Part shown: one piece after another, positions 54,246 through 64,000 of the stretch | How positions within the stretch are numbered: the first letter of the stretch is position 1 | How the letters are laid out: each line of letters starts with the position of its first letter | Source of the DNA: Sternotherus odoratus | Taxonomy: Eukaryota; Chordata; Testudines; Kinosternidae | NCBI GenBank assembly: GCA_032164245.1 | Contig: JAVMKO010000020.1 | Location: 5,793,206-5,857,205 of the forward strand | DNA length: 64,000 bases | Direction: 5' to 3' | Notes under the pieces: model-generated | Database searches by the model: none | Told to the model about the DNA's origin: nothing | What the model saw: the letters and a program-made list of their open reading frames with translations, nothing else | Made by a program: the position numbers and the translations under genes

Positions 54246-54420
54246 GTGGGGTCTAGTGGTTAAAGCACATGACTGCATCTTAGGAGACCAGGGTTCATTC
54301 CCAGCTCTGGCCTGGTGGTTGACTTTGGGTTCGTCTCTGCACCTCAGTTTCCCCGATGTGCTTTGAGCTCTGCTGTTGAAAAGTGCTAGATGTGAACACT
54401 AGGTATGGTTATTTATTATT
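54246..54420 (+). mobile_element. MIR/CORE-SINE copy with tRNA-like head
   Basis: GTCTAGTGGTTAAAGCACAT (A-box-like), GGGTTCATTCCC (B-box), then CTGCACCTCAGTTTCCCCGA and GTATGGTTATTTATTATT give a nearly complete tRNA-derived CORE-SINE. It lies in the putative ADD2 3' UTR. Confidence 0.8.
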
Positions 54421-55016
54421 CCCTTTCACAAGAACAGAATCTGTTCAGGCAAAATGCCCTTGAAATAATCTTTGTTTAAATAAGGCTCTTGTGATGGGGA
54501 ATCCAAGAACATGCATTCCAGCAAGATCCACACTGAGAAAGTAGTTGATACATTTTCTTCATAGGGTAGGGAATCCGCTCCCTAATCTTGCATCACGAAT
54601 TGCCTTAATACAGAGCTACGGGGTGATTCACAATTTTTAATGAGCACCAAAATCTTACGTTGACACCTGGTTTTTTTGCGGGGGGGGGGGGGAGGGAAGG
54701 AATAGGCTGGAGGGGAAGCTATTTTGAAAACACATGTTATTTTTGTTTTAAAGAGCAAGTTACGAGGTGTGCTTGGCAAATGTGGAACGCGGAAAAAAAA
54801 TCAACAAAAACAACCTCAACAGCCAAAACGCCGGACCTTTAAGATATGTGCTCTTGGTGTTCATGTATGCTGGATAAATTAAATCCAGGTTCTTAAGATT
54901 AGCTGTGTCTTAAGTTTCTGTTGCCTGAATCCACTGTATGCACCATGGGCAGATTTTGACAAATTAAAGACCCAAACCGATAAACATTTACTGTCGGATG
55001 TTGTGCTTATTGCCAT

Positions 55017-55110
55017 CAGATTTTAAGGCCAGAAAGACTCATTATGACCATCTCATCTGAATTCCTGAATAACACAGGCCAGAAAATTTCACCCCTGAGT
55101 GATCCCGCTG
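55017..55110 (-). mobile_element. CR1-type fragment
   Basis: AAGGCCAGAAAGACTCATTA, CTGAATTCCTGAATAACACA and GGCCAGAAAATTTCACCCC; same family as 36042-36160. Confidence 0.6.
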
Positions 55111-55164
55111 AGTCAGTGGGTTATTATTGACCAGGATGTCTTAATATCTGAATTACAGAGGCCC

Positions 55165-55255
55165 ATGATCCGGATTGGGGCCCCTTTGTACTAAGGGGTG
55201 TATAAACATAGATGAAATCATGGTCCCTGCCTCCAAAGAGCTTGAAATCCTGGGT
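55165..55255 (+). repeat. Dispersed repeat (same family as 48050-48180)
   Basis: GGGGCCCCTTTGTACTAAGG, GTGTATAAACATAGATG and CATGGTCCCTGCCTCCAAAG. Confidence 0.5.
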
Positions 55256-55689
55256 CCTGCTTCTGCCACAGACACGTGTGAAGAGGTCCGTCTATGTGGT
55301 GTCAGTCACAGTACTGGGCCTAAGACCTCAGTCCTGCAGTCAGGTCATGGGGGTCCCACAAACTCCAGTGGGGCGTCACGTGAATGGGCACACACCATGT
55401 GGATCAGACTGCAGGACTGGGGATTAGAGTGGAGCCTGAGTCTAGGTGAATTCCACCCTTAGTACAATTAATACAGGGGACAAAATTCAGATTTCATATA
55501 GCTAGTAAGCTCCATTGACTTCCTTATTTATTTGTACTGGAGTTGCTCCTGTTTACACCAGCTCAGATTTTTGCCCTGTAGTGCGTCCAGTTTTAAAGAA
55601 GAAAAACATGAGCAAAGGGTCTGCTTCACACAAAGGCAAATGTTGAGCTACGTGACTGGGGTAAGTCAAGAAGAACCATGTATGGAACG

Positions 55690-55990
55690 TAGGTTAGAGA
55701 CACGGTCAAAGGAATAGCCATAAACAAAAGAATGAGGGAATCCAGGCTCCGATGGTTTGGTGAGGTAAAGCGCAGCCTAGACAACTATGTGGGTAAGAGA
55801 GTCCAAGAGATCAAGACTGAAGGGGAAAGACAACGAGGCTGACCCAAGAACTGGTGGGAGGTCCTAAGGGAAGACGTTAGTTTGCAGTGTGATAGAAGCT
55901 ATGGCATCGAGCAAAGTGCTTTGGAGAGCGAGGGCATGTAGAGAGGACCCCATTTAATGGGATTTATGCCAGGAAAAAGAGGATGTGTGT
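55690..55990 (+). pseudogene. Non-LTR retrotransposon RT C-terminus remnant (RTE-like)
   Basis: The + frame reads RESRLRWFGEVKR, DNYVGKRVQEIKTEG and, after a stop, a Trp-rich WWEVLREDV segment. RLRWFGHV-type and RPKxRW-type motifs mark the C-terminal end of RTE/related LINE proteins. At least one stop is in the middle, so it is inactive. Exact clade is uncertain. Confidence 0.65.
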
Positions 55991-58802
55991 GTCTAAGTCA
56001 AATATAGAGGTGCACAGAGCTAGGCTTAATGCCTGAAAAAATCCTGAGCAGAGGCAAAAGTAATATGGCTCCTCACATTTGATTTAGAAGCAAATAAAGA
56101 AAGGCTCAAAGCTAAGTTCTTGGAATGTCTCAAGTCACCATTCCCCCAGATGAGTAAGAGGTTCACAGCTTGGTCCTAAGACTTTTTACTTCTCTTCTTT
56201 TCCTCTATGGAAGTGTTTCCATTGACATGAAGGGCCTTTTCCTCGGTGTAAAGGAGGAGCCGAATCAGGCCTGTGGACATCTGGGGGCATTGTGGTCTCT
56301 CAGAATCAGACCCATGAAGAGGCTTTCACACATAAGGCACAGAACTGCAAAGTCTAATTCACCAATTCCCTCAGAATAACCAGATCCACATCTTTTAGGA
56401 ATCTCTGGGGCTTCTGTTGGCTTTTTTTTCTATTGAGCTGTTTGAAGAGAAGCACTTGAGTTAATAAGGAACAATGAGCATAGACTAGCTCTGTCATTAC
56501 ATGATATTTACTTACTGGTTATTCATTTATAAGTTTACATCTGTTCGCAGTAACACTTGTGCCATGTAATCGGCAAGGCATAAATAACCATCTAATTATT
56601 CTGAAATTACCCCCTAATTATCTCCGCCATTATGGATCTGATTTATGGTTATTTTTTTTCCCCGGAAAGGGGAGGGGAGGGAGAAGAGGAAGAGCTCCAT
56701 GTGAAGCCATGGCAGAAACGTATGAGATTTAATTCTGTCTTCACCACCCTCCTGGAATCCTCCCAGTGCTTGGTTGGATTCTTGGAGAAGGGGCTTCATG
56801 CAGAAGTGTGTGATTCACAGAGGGCTGGACTGGCATGGTTAGGGAAGGAGCCAATGCCCACCCCTCCCTGTCCACCTGCATCAGAGGGGGTTTGGCAGCT
56901 GCTTTCCCTGCTGTACAGAGGCCGGTGCTGCAGGTACCCAATCCAGGTGAATACACAGGCTTAGTTACGCATCTATGCAGCTGGGCTGATGGCTAATCCT
57001 GAAGATGCTTGATCAAGGTTATAGCTGTACAATGTGGCGATTGGAAGGAGAGAAGGGAGAGGGCTTTTTAAAATAACACGCTCAGCCTAAAGCCCTTTCC
57101 TTGTAGTCACACACAGGCTGGGTTTCGAGAGCCTACCCAGAGAAACAGGCTGCTTGAAATACGAGTTAGAGGGACGTTCTGACTGGCCATTATCCTGTGT
57201 CGGAGTAGAAGAGCTTCAGTCTAACTTTTGACATCATACAACAAAGCCTGCACTGTGGACCATACCACACAGGGACTGTCTTTGTTTGCAAGTGTTTTAA
57301 AAGAGCCCCAAAGCGTCCAGTTCAAATTTGTTTGCTAGATTTTTTTATTTTTAAAGAAAGACCCTGGGCCAAATTCAGGAATAAGCAGGCACAAATCCTC
57401 ATTCTTCTCTGTTTAGGTTCACAGACTGTGCCCATCACCATGGTGTCTGAGAACATTGAACTGGATTTTCCTCTCATGCCCATTGAAGCCAATGAAGGTG
57501 TAAACACAGAGCAAGGTCTTCAATGCCCATTGAAGTCAATGGAAAGACTCCATTGGATCGGGCCCTCAGTTGAGAGTAACATAAGACCTGTTGATTTAAC
57601 TGAGAGTTGCACTTACTCACAAGATCTTTGGTCTCATCTCTGCTAGGCCACCGAGGTGGGCTGGTGCCTTGGGCAATTATTTCCATCAGGTTTTTCTATC
57701 CAAGACCAGTGCAAATCCACTGGTCTGAAGTGAGTGTTTGGGTGTCAGCCTGACAACGGTCAAACACCAAACAGCTTGGGAAGGTGGAAGAAACGTGTCT
57801 TTCAAAGAAACATTCATCTAGAAGTGTAGTCTTTCATTTGTCTCTGTGTTTCTTTCCTTTCCATCACTAAGTTCATAACCAGTAGCTGGCCTGATTTGAA
57901 CCATGTTGAGGGAAGTCAAGGCAAAAGGCAAGGCACTCCTCATGCTTCAGAAATAGACATCACAAGAATCCAGCCCCCTACATGAATCTTAGTGAAGAAG
58001 AACTTTGCAGAGAGACCCTCCGTGCTGGGCGGTGAGGGGAATAAGAATATGGCAGGAGCAGGGCTGGCTAACTCAATGGAAATGGCTAACAGGTGACCTC
58101 AAACCAACAGAAATACCAAATGACATCAGATTTCTTTTGCTGATTGACAGGTGAGCCTGCCCCAAATCCACAAGCAGGTGTTTTCCACCCTTCAAACCAG
58201 CTCTTTATGCTTTGCCTATCACAGTAAATTGGCGGAGGGTAACAGTACACTAAAATGTATAGTAACCCAGGGTAGCCTGATCAGTATATTAACAATAACC
58301 AAGCGAAGTACGGTACAATGTTCTGTATATCAGTTGGGCTGTTAAAGTGAAATGTCTGTGTCCGACAATCGTTGCTTGAAATTGCTATTTAATGTCTTTG
58401 TCTGTAAATAAGCCCCGGTGTTTGGCCTTTTGCTAATATGTGAAGTTTTACATTAGGGTTCTGGTGTAAATAACTTGATTGCTACTTAGCCTCTGGTATC
58501 CTGTAATCTGTGCATAATTACTTGAAAGCTATATTTTTTCTGTATGTCGACATACACTCTTTCAGTGAGCGGGACATTCAGATTTGCAGTTAGTTTCCTG
58601 AGGAGGGTGGGGGTTCCTCTGCAATTTTATATTCTGTTTTGGTTTTTAATCTTTCAATACCCAAGTCGTGCTGTTTTAAAGAGAACCTTGTGGTGTAATT
58701 TCCAAGCCCTTTATCTGCATTGGGTTCGAGTTTTGTTAAAACTGCATGTCCCTGCATACAGATGATTGTATATGCTCTTCTTTACTGAATGGATATTACT
58801 GT

Positions 58803-58808
58803 ATTAAA
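58803..58808 (+). promoter_or_regulatory. Candidate distal poly(A) signal ATTAAA
   Basis: ATTAAA is followed within about 20-40 nt by a G/T-rich stretch, in a repeat-free region (about 57.9-58.95 kb) whose AT-rich text looks like a long brain-type 3' UTR. A canonical AATAAA lies 130 nt further at 58939-58944. Which one is used cannot be told from sequence alone. Confidence 0.35.
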
Positions 58809-58938
58809 GCAACTGCACTCAGTGCGGGTATGGTTCTCTCTTTAGGCCCGGGCAGGTCCGGCCTGAGTGATGTCAGGACCAGAGGCTCGTTGTTAAAATG
58901 CTATTTCCCTTTGAAAGCTCTGGAACAGCAGCAAATGA

Positions 58939-58944
58939 AATAAA
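58939..58944 (+). promoter_or_regulatory. Candidate distal poly(A) signal AATAAA
   Basis: A canonical hexamer 6.9 kb after the ADD2 stop, outside any repeat I recognise. It is an alternative to the ATTAAA at 58803. The downstream GU-rich element is less obvious here. Confidence 0.35.
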
Positions 58945-58949
58945 CGTTC

Positions 58950-59397
58950 ACCGTCACACTTACGACACATTGTCTTTTCACGTGAATTTTGCTTCGGTCA
59001 GTGAAATCCTCCCATGTTGCCACTTCCATGAAGCTGGCCTGAGCTGGAGGTATCAGCTTCAGGCAGAAGAAAGGCGTTCATTCTTTCTGTCTTTCACTAC
59101 TGTGCTGAAACTGCCCATTAAAAATGCTATTGGTGGCTTTCCTACTCAATGAATGAAACCTCCCAAACGGATTTCACACAGTTATTAGATCACTTTTAAT
59201 CAGATCTGTCATGGGCAGGGCTGAACCAGCAATACAGAGGCAAACATCTAGTGCACCCAGCTCGTTCCCTGAACTATTCATCTGCTGTAGAACATTTACT
59301 CAAAGACAGGCTATAAGCTTTTCCATGAGCCCCGTGAATCCAGCACTCAATGTGACATTATGCTCCCAAGCTCCACTTATAACACCAAAATGAGACA
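58950..59397. other. ADD2-SNRNP27 intergenic, unassigned
   Basis: No exon or repeat recognised. Confidence 0.5.
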
Positions 59398-59411
59398 CAG
59401 CTCAGACTAAG

Positions 59412-59628
59412 AATCAGAGAGGTAGCCGTGTTAGTCTGGAATAGCAGAGGTAACAAAGTCCTGTGGCACCTTAAAGACTAACTATAAAGTTTTGAAGCAT
59501 AAGCTTTCGTGGGCTAATACCCACTTTGTTCCACTGCTTGCATCCGACGAAGTGGGTATTAGCCCACGAAAGCTTATGCTTCAAAACTTTATAGTTAGTC
59601 TTTAAGGTGCCACAGGACTTTGTTACCT
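59412..59628 (+). mobile_element. Penelope-like fold-back insertion, perfect arms
   Basis: Arms 59447-59526 and 59550-59629 are 80/80 identical as inverted copies with a 23-nt spacer; the last arm base overlaps the duplication. The tail AATCAGAGAGGTAGCCGTGT lies on the left. Perfect 14-bp target duplications CAGCTCAGACTAAG lie at 59398-59411 and 59629-59642. The right arm plus spacer carries a hammerhead-like core at 59544-59581. Confidence 0.9.
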
Positions 59629-59780
59629 CAGCTCAGACTAAGTTGTCTGGCAATTTATAATATAAATGTGTCTCTTCTTTCTTGAAAGCTTTGCCTAGCA
59701 GTGAAGTAGTCAGCAATGTTGACGTACCTTACTAGCATGGAACTGCACCTCCATTGCGGTTCCCTAAGGGTAGTTTACAC

Positions 59781-60152
59781 CAGTGCTACTCAAAGTGGTG
59801 GTCCGCGGACCAGTGCCGGTCTGCGAGCCATTGGCTGCCAGTCCACAGCGAGTTTCCAGGAAAGAAAGAAAGATTAGTATAATTTAAAAATCACACCACA
59901 ATTCCACCAAGAACAATTATCAGTCGATAAAGTCGACAATATTAAATAACGCTATGTTTTCAGAAGCACATATTATAATATTGATAATTATGCCATAGCG
60001 CTACAGCATGTTTTGCATGAGACATGCGAGCACACACTTACTCCACTTCTTCACATACAAAGACCCTGCCGCACCAGTAGTTATGGTACCAGTCCCTGGC
60101 ACATCGGAAATAAATTGCCAGTCCGCCACATCAGATAGTTTGAAAAGCACTG
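59781..60152. mobile_element. hAT-like non-autonomous DNA transposon (372 bp)
   Basis: Terminal CAGTGCTACTCAAA and TTTGAAAAGCACTG are inverted repeats (two mismatches), flanked by perfect 8-bp repeats GTTTACAC (59773-59780 and 60153-60160). Confidence 0.88.
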
Positions 60153-60160
60153 GTTTACAC

Positions 60161-61143
60161 CACTCTTTCAGGCTGTCTGCATTTCAGGCAGACTGGTTTA
60201 CATCTGGTTCACAATTTAGCATTTTAAGGGCTAGAGACTTTGTTTTACGGGTAACTGGAGATTCTAAAGCACGTGACAGCAGCCCTGGAGAAAATACCAG
60301 CCTGAAGCCAGCCAAATCTGACCAGTGCATAAGATCCCTGGGTCCAGTCCCTGTAGTCCTGTTTGTCCTTCTTTCAGAGGGTCGGAATTCAAATTGGTCT
60401 TTCTCTGCCAGGCTGCCAAATTAGGAGCTCAGAGAATCCTTGTAACACACAGCTGGAATGTGATACCGCCCCCAAAGCAGCATGAATTGATTGTATAAAG
60501 GACCATGGAGGTTCTTTAATGCCCATTGTTACTCAAGCCTTGGGTTTTATATCTCTGCTGAAAGATGGAACCCCCCTGCTGCTATGCTGGGTTATTGTCT
60601 CCCTACCCTTTCACAGGGAAAAGTGCCACCTACTGAATCAGCAGCATCTTAGATACTCCTTGGATGTCTCCCAGCAATCCAGTGATCCAGCCCAAAGCTA
60701 CTTTGATTGCTCACAAGGTCTGATATGCTGATCACAATATAAGGTGGAATGGCTGCAAGCAACTATGGTGGGGGGAGAGGGAGGAGAGGACTCAGAAGCA
60801 TCACAAAAAACAAAGCTGAGTAGAGAATTAAGTGAGAATCCAACACATTTAAGAGGAAGGAGCATTGGGGATTGAGGTAATTAATTGTAATATATGGAAG
60901 AACGATTTCATGGTCTGTGACGTGTCATGCTTCAAGATGATATTTAGCCTGAGGGATCTGTGTGTGACTACATATGTGACACCCCTGAAATGCAACTACC
61001 TCACAACTAGAGGTCAAGAGTTGGCGCACAATGTGCTGCAAACAGCAGGGAATTGTGTCCAATGACACGTAACGCAATTCCTGTCCCTCATGAAAAGTTT
61101 CCTGAGAGGACTAATGTCCAGGCAGAGCAAACAGGCCACTGTT
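60161..61143. other. Intergenic, unassigned
   Basis: No exon or repeat recognised. Confidence 0.5.
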
Positions 61144-61215
61144 CATAGAATCATAGGCCTGGATGGTACCTCAAGAAGTCATCTAGTCCAGTCCCTTGCA
61201 CTCAAGGCAGGGCTC
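61144..61215 (-). mobile_element. CR1 LINE 3' tail
   Basis: CATAGAATCATAGGCCTGGA then CATCTAGTCCAGTCCCTTGC; diverged CR1 end, reversed. Confidence 0.78.
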
Positions 61216-61899
61216 TGTATTATCAGTTCTTAAAGTCTCATCTCGGAAGCACACACCCAATGAATAAATTCCATAGACCCTCACTAGATGGAAAGGCTGC
61301 ACGGCGAGGCTGACACCAAACTGGGTCAAGGCCAAGTCATCTTTGATGTGGGCAGGAGAATGGTGAAAATATGAGCGGCAGTGTGTGAAAGACAGAGCTG
61401 GGTGACTTGTGACTCAGAAGCACGTACATGATGTGTCCTAATCAGCAATATCCTTGGGTACCAGTCAGCCCCCCCAGCATGCAGATAGGTAACATGTTGT
61501 GTGCAAGCCCTTGGGGTTGTGAAAAAGGCTTGCATGCCGCAACGGAGAAGACACCTGCGCCACGGAGCCTGAGCTAGGGTTGAGCTGGCAGCACAAACTG
61601 GCACCGGGAGGGAACCCAAAAAGGGAGGCAAATGCTTGTGCATTAACACGTCGTGGGTGGCGGAGGCTGCGCTGGGGCTTCAGTGGGGAGGGGAGCGGAT
61701 GCTGGGATCTTGTCCTGTCTGTGCTGGGATCTGTGGCCACCAATACAGCCCAGCTGATCTAAGCTGGGGGCTAACCTCACACTAGGGGTTTTCTGTGGGC
61801 TAATTAACACCAACACAGCCGGGCCCTGGACCCACAAGTGTGCTAAACACTGCAACTCGGGACAAACCCTAGTGGTTGGGACCTGCCAGCTGCTTGGTG

Positions 61900-62117
61900 T
61901 GCAGTGGGGGTGAGGGGTAAGGGCCAGGAGGAGGATGTGCTCTGTTCTTAGGGGAACCCCATCAGCCGGAACCAAACTGCGGCGGAGCGAGTTCCCAGCC
62001 GGAGCCGGAGCGGACGGACCGACCACCGGAAGTGCCCGGCGGAGGGTTTTTCTGCGGTTTGTGCCTGCTGGTTGGGGGCTGAGGCCGAGGGAGCCGCTGG
62101 GGTCCGGGCTCGGCGGG
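61900..62117 (+). promoter_or_regulatory. SNRNP27: SNRNP27 CpG-rich TATA-less promoter/5' UTR
   Basis: GC- and CpG-rich DNA immediately 5' of the SNRNP27 ATG, without a TATA box. It includes an ETS/GABP-type ACCGGAAGTG at 62025-62034, typical of housekeeping promoters. The transcription start is not determined. Confidence 0.6.
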
Positions 62118-62154
62118 ATGGTCCGGAGCCGCTCCAGGTCCCCGCCGCGGAGGG
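62118..62154 (+). CDS. SNRNP27: SNRNP27 coding exon 1
   Basis: Twelve codons plus one base ([12 protein letters not shown]), with donor GTGAGT at 62155. Exon 1 sits in the CpG-rich promoter block. Confidence 0.94.
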
Positions 62155-64000
62155 GTGAGTGCCTGGGGGAGGGGGCCGGAGATACCGGCGCACCCCCTGC
62201 AACAAGGGGGGGGGGAAATCTCAGATGCACCGGGGGGGGGGTCAATGGAAGCTCTTCCCCCCCCCCCCCCGAGAGAGAAGGGCAGGTGTACAAATCCTGG
62301 CCCAGGGCGTGTGTAAATGGGAGTTATTACCCCCGTCAGCCAGAGGCTGGATCCCTGTTGGGGGGGGTATTCCCCCCCCCCTCCAAACTCAGGACCCCTC
62401 TGATCTCTGCCTTGAGGCGGGACCCCAGGAAGCCAGATAACAGGGCAAAGGGGAAAACTACTTAGATATGGGGGTAACAGGGGAGTTTGCCTCTCTCCAT
62501 TGGAGGGGATCTCTGAGGCCTACCCTTGTACAAGGGTGGAGGAGAGATGCACCACAGAACAAAGGAAGGGGGCATGCTGTCAAAGGAATCAAAATAAGCC
62601 AGCCCTGGAATCCAATCCACCTCTGGCAGTGGCTCGCTGACCAGGATCTTGGCTGTTAAGAGGGGTGGGCCCTATTTTGCAATGAGTGCTGTCCTGCGTC
62701 CCTCGTCTTTCCTGCTCCGCTCTCACTGCTCTTAGGACAATCCTCTTTACCTCTGAGCACGTCTTGAGGTTTAGTGAATGGACAAAATCTCTCCCTTTGT
62801 TTTAGTTTATAAGATACTCTTTTATAAGGGTGGTGAAGCACTGGAATGGATTCCTTAGGGAGGTGATAGAATCTCCTTCCTTAGAGGTTTTTAAGGTCAG
62901 GCTTGACAAAGCCCTGGCTGGGATGATTTAGTTGGGGATTGGGCCTGCTTTGAGTAGGGGGTTGGACTAGATGACCTCCTGAGGCCCCTTCCAACCCTAA
63001 TATTCTATGATTCTATGATAAACACATGGGTTTACTGAAGCTATAACAAGGAGGGTGATGCTTTCCAGCTAGCCAACCCTAATCAGCACCCCCCACTTCT
63101 TCCCCCAATCATGGCTTCTTTCAGAACGTAGGCGCTCTCGTTCTGCATCCCGGGAGAGGGAGAGGAGGCGACGGGAGCGTTCGAGGTCCCGGGAGAGGGA
63201 CAGGAGGAGGAGTCGTTCCCGTTCCCCGCACAGGAGGCGATCTAGGTGAGGAGAAAATATCTGAATTCTCCAAAGGCAATAGGCAGAGCTTTTAGCTGAC
63301 AGTCCCATTCCCCCACTGTTCCTATTGGTGTTATTCTTGTGATATCAATAGGGTAATGGGGTACTAGCTTCCCTGAGCCTGGGCAATGGGTTTGGGGGGC
63401 TGGCTGAGGAGAATTAAAAATAATTCTACAGTCAGACAGATCTCACTATTAGGGGGCTCTTTACTAATATTCAACCTGTGTTGTCCTTTACTTAACTAGG
63501 GAAAACATGATGAAATTATGCCTCCTTGTATTGTTTGTTTGTTTGTTTAGAGTGCATTAGCACCTGTGGTCTCTTGTCCTGGGTCAGGCCTCCGTTGTCC
63601 TAGGTGCTGTACAATGCAGAACAAAAAGATGGTCCCTGCCCCAAAGACTTTACAGTCTAAGGATCAGATGAGTCAACAGATAGTGTTTCCATGTGCACCC
63701 CCCCAGCCTGTGTCTAGGACAGTGCCAGCCATTGGAACACCACAGAACCATTACTCTACTTCTTTGGTGTCCCACGTAAAGCCATAGGTGGGATTGTAGT
63801 TGAGTGTTTGTTGTAGATTCAACCGCCAGCACTTATTACAATGCCAGCTGCGGCTGTAGTTTCCTCTCTTGCTGTTGGATTGAAATCTGTACTTGTGTGA
63901 AATTCTAGGTCCCCGAGACGGCACAGATCCAGCTCCTCTTCCCCATCCCGGCAGAAGGAAAGGCGAGACGATGAAAAGAAAGAAACCAAAGACCCCAAAG
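62118..64000 (+). CDS. SNRNP27: U4/U6.U5 tri-snRNP 27 kDa protein (5' part, runs off window)
   Basis: Joined exons 62118-62154, 63125-63245 and 63909-64000 (incomplete) give an RS-rich protein opening [20 protein letters not shown] and ending in the window with [17 protein letters not shown]. This matches the N-terminal RS domain of SNRNP27, a spliceosomal tri-snRNP component in the nucleus (human begins MGRSRSRSPRRERRRSRS). The conserved C-terminal domain lies beyond the window. Splice phases 1 and 2 join without a stop. The ATG at 62118 is preferred over the in-frame ATG at 61935 because only it matches the family start; its context GGCGGGATGG is good. It lies downstream of ADD2 on the same strand. 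Confidence 0.95.
62155..63124 (+). other. SNRNP27: SNRNP27 intron 1
   Basis: 970 bp. G- and C-runs follow the donor (62205-62385) and a forward CR1 fragment (62820-63019) ends 105 bp before exon 2. Confidence 0.8.
62820..63019 (+). mobile_element. CR1 LINE 3' tail in SNRNP27 intron 1
   Basis: GCACTGGAATGGATTCCTTA, AGAGGTTTTTAAGGTCAGGC and TTCTATGATTCTATGA at the end. It is the best-preserved CR1 3' terminus in the window, with the terminal octamer repeat intact. Confidence 0.93.
63125..63245 (+). CDS. SNRNP27: SNRNP27 coding exon 2 (RS domain)
   Basis: The acceptor GGCTTCTTTCAG ends at 63124 and the donor GTGAGG follows 63245. It is phase 1 in and phase 2 out, and encodes alternating Arg-Ser/Arg-Glu text beginning [20 protein letters not shown]. 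Confidence 0.95.
63510..63665 (+). repeat. Dispersed repeat with (TTTG)n head (SNRNP27 intron 2)
   Basis: TTTGTTTGTTTGTTT at 63533-63549 precedes TCCTAGGTGCTGTACAATGC and GGTCCCTGCCCCAAAGACTT; same family as 48050-48180. Confidence 0.55.
63909..64000 (+). CDS. SNRNP27: SNRNP27 coding exon 3 (cut by window end)
   Basis: The acceptor GTGAAATTCTAG ends at 63908. It reads [20 protein letters not shown] then EKKETKDPK up to the last base; no donor is seen before the window ends. Confidence 0.93.

Larger units (their letters stand above)
52058..58830 (+). other. ADD2: Probable long ADD2 3' UTR
   Basis: About 6.8 kb follow the stop codon without any recognisable coding exon. They contain CR1 (53451-53680), a MIR (54246-54420), a CR1-like fragment (55017-55110) and an RTE-like remnant (55690-55990). 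From memory, rodent Add2 makes a brain mRNA of about 8 kb using a distal poly(A) site several kb downstream; the spacing here fits that. The extent of the UTR is inferred, not shown. Confidence 0.5.

Noticed and set aside
54246..54320. Possible tRNA gene (A-box- and B-box-like text)
   Set aside because: The text continues into MIR CORE sequence (CACCTCAGTTTCCCC) and does not form a proper cloverleaf by eye; it is a SINE head.
61643..62293. 216-codon minus-strand ORF over the SNRNP27 promoter and first exon
   Set aside because: Antisense of a CpG-rich promoter and of the RS-encoding exon. No domain, and proline-rich composition typical of such shadows.
61935..62465. SNRNP27 starting at the upstream in-frame ATG 61935 and reading through the intron
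   Set aside because: The family begins at MxRSRSRSP, matching ATG 62118. The read-through crosses a good GTGAGT donor, and the true next exon at 63125 joins in phase.

Overview
The window is animal nuclear DNA, almost certainly from a turtle (probably a cryptodire; a crocodilian is the main alternative). Coding exons are short, with GT-AG introns, and are embedded in AT/GC-mixed DNA full of reptile-type repeats. These include CR1 LINE tails ending in the usual TTCTATGATTCTATGA-like 3' end, Penelope-like elements with hammerhead-type motifs, PIF/Harbinger MITEs with TTA target duplications, small Tc1/mariner-like and hAT-like elements, MIR/CORE-SINEs and two solo LTRs.

Layout. Positions 1 to about 30.9 kb hold no recognisable coding exon. 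This is upstream or 5' intronic DNA of the next gene, dominated by transposon remnants; the richest stretch (12.5-15.9 kb) has nested insertions. From 30,945 to 52,057 lies a complete, intact beta-adducin gene (ADD2) on the + strand: 14 coding exons, 735 codons, all frames and splice phases compatible, ending in the MARCKS-related basic tail. Downstream is a probable very long 3' UTR, reaching candidate poly(A) signals at about 58.8-58.9 kb. It carries CR1, MIR and RTE-like remnants. After about 3 kb of intergenic DNA (with a Penelope fold-back and a hAT-like element), a CpG-rich, TATA-less promoter near 62.0 kb starts SNRNP27 (27K protein of the U4/U6.U5 tri-snRNP), also on the + strand. Its first two coding exons and part of the third fall in the window before the sequence ends.

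How the parts relate. The two genes have unrelated jobs: ADD2 caps and bundles actin and joins spectrin to actin in the membrane skeleton, while SNRNP27 is a nuclear splicing factor. Their direct adjacency is a synteny observation, not an operon. The most interesting non-genic signals are: (1) a perfect 52-bp inverted repeat in the last ADD2 intron with no visible transposon signature; (2) three Penelope-like fold-back insertions with 11-14-bp target duplications and arms up to 80/80 identical, carrying recognisable but mostly broken hammerhead ribozyme cores; (3) datable nesting, namely a Harbinger MITE inside a Penelope copy and a Penelope copy inside a CR1 reverse-transcriptase remnant; and (4) a possible conserved distal poly(A) region of ADD2. 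I found no clear evidence of an entirely new biological system.
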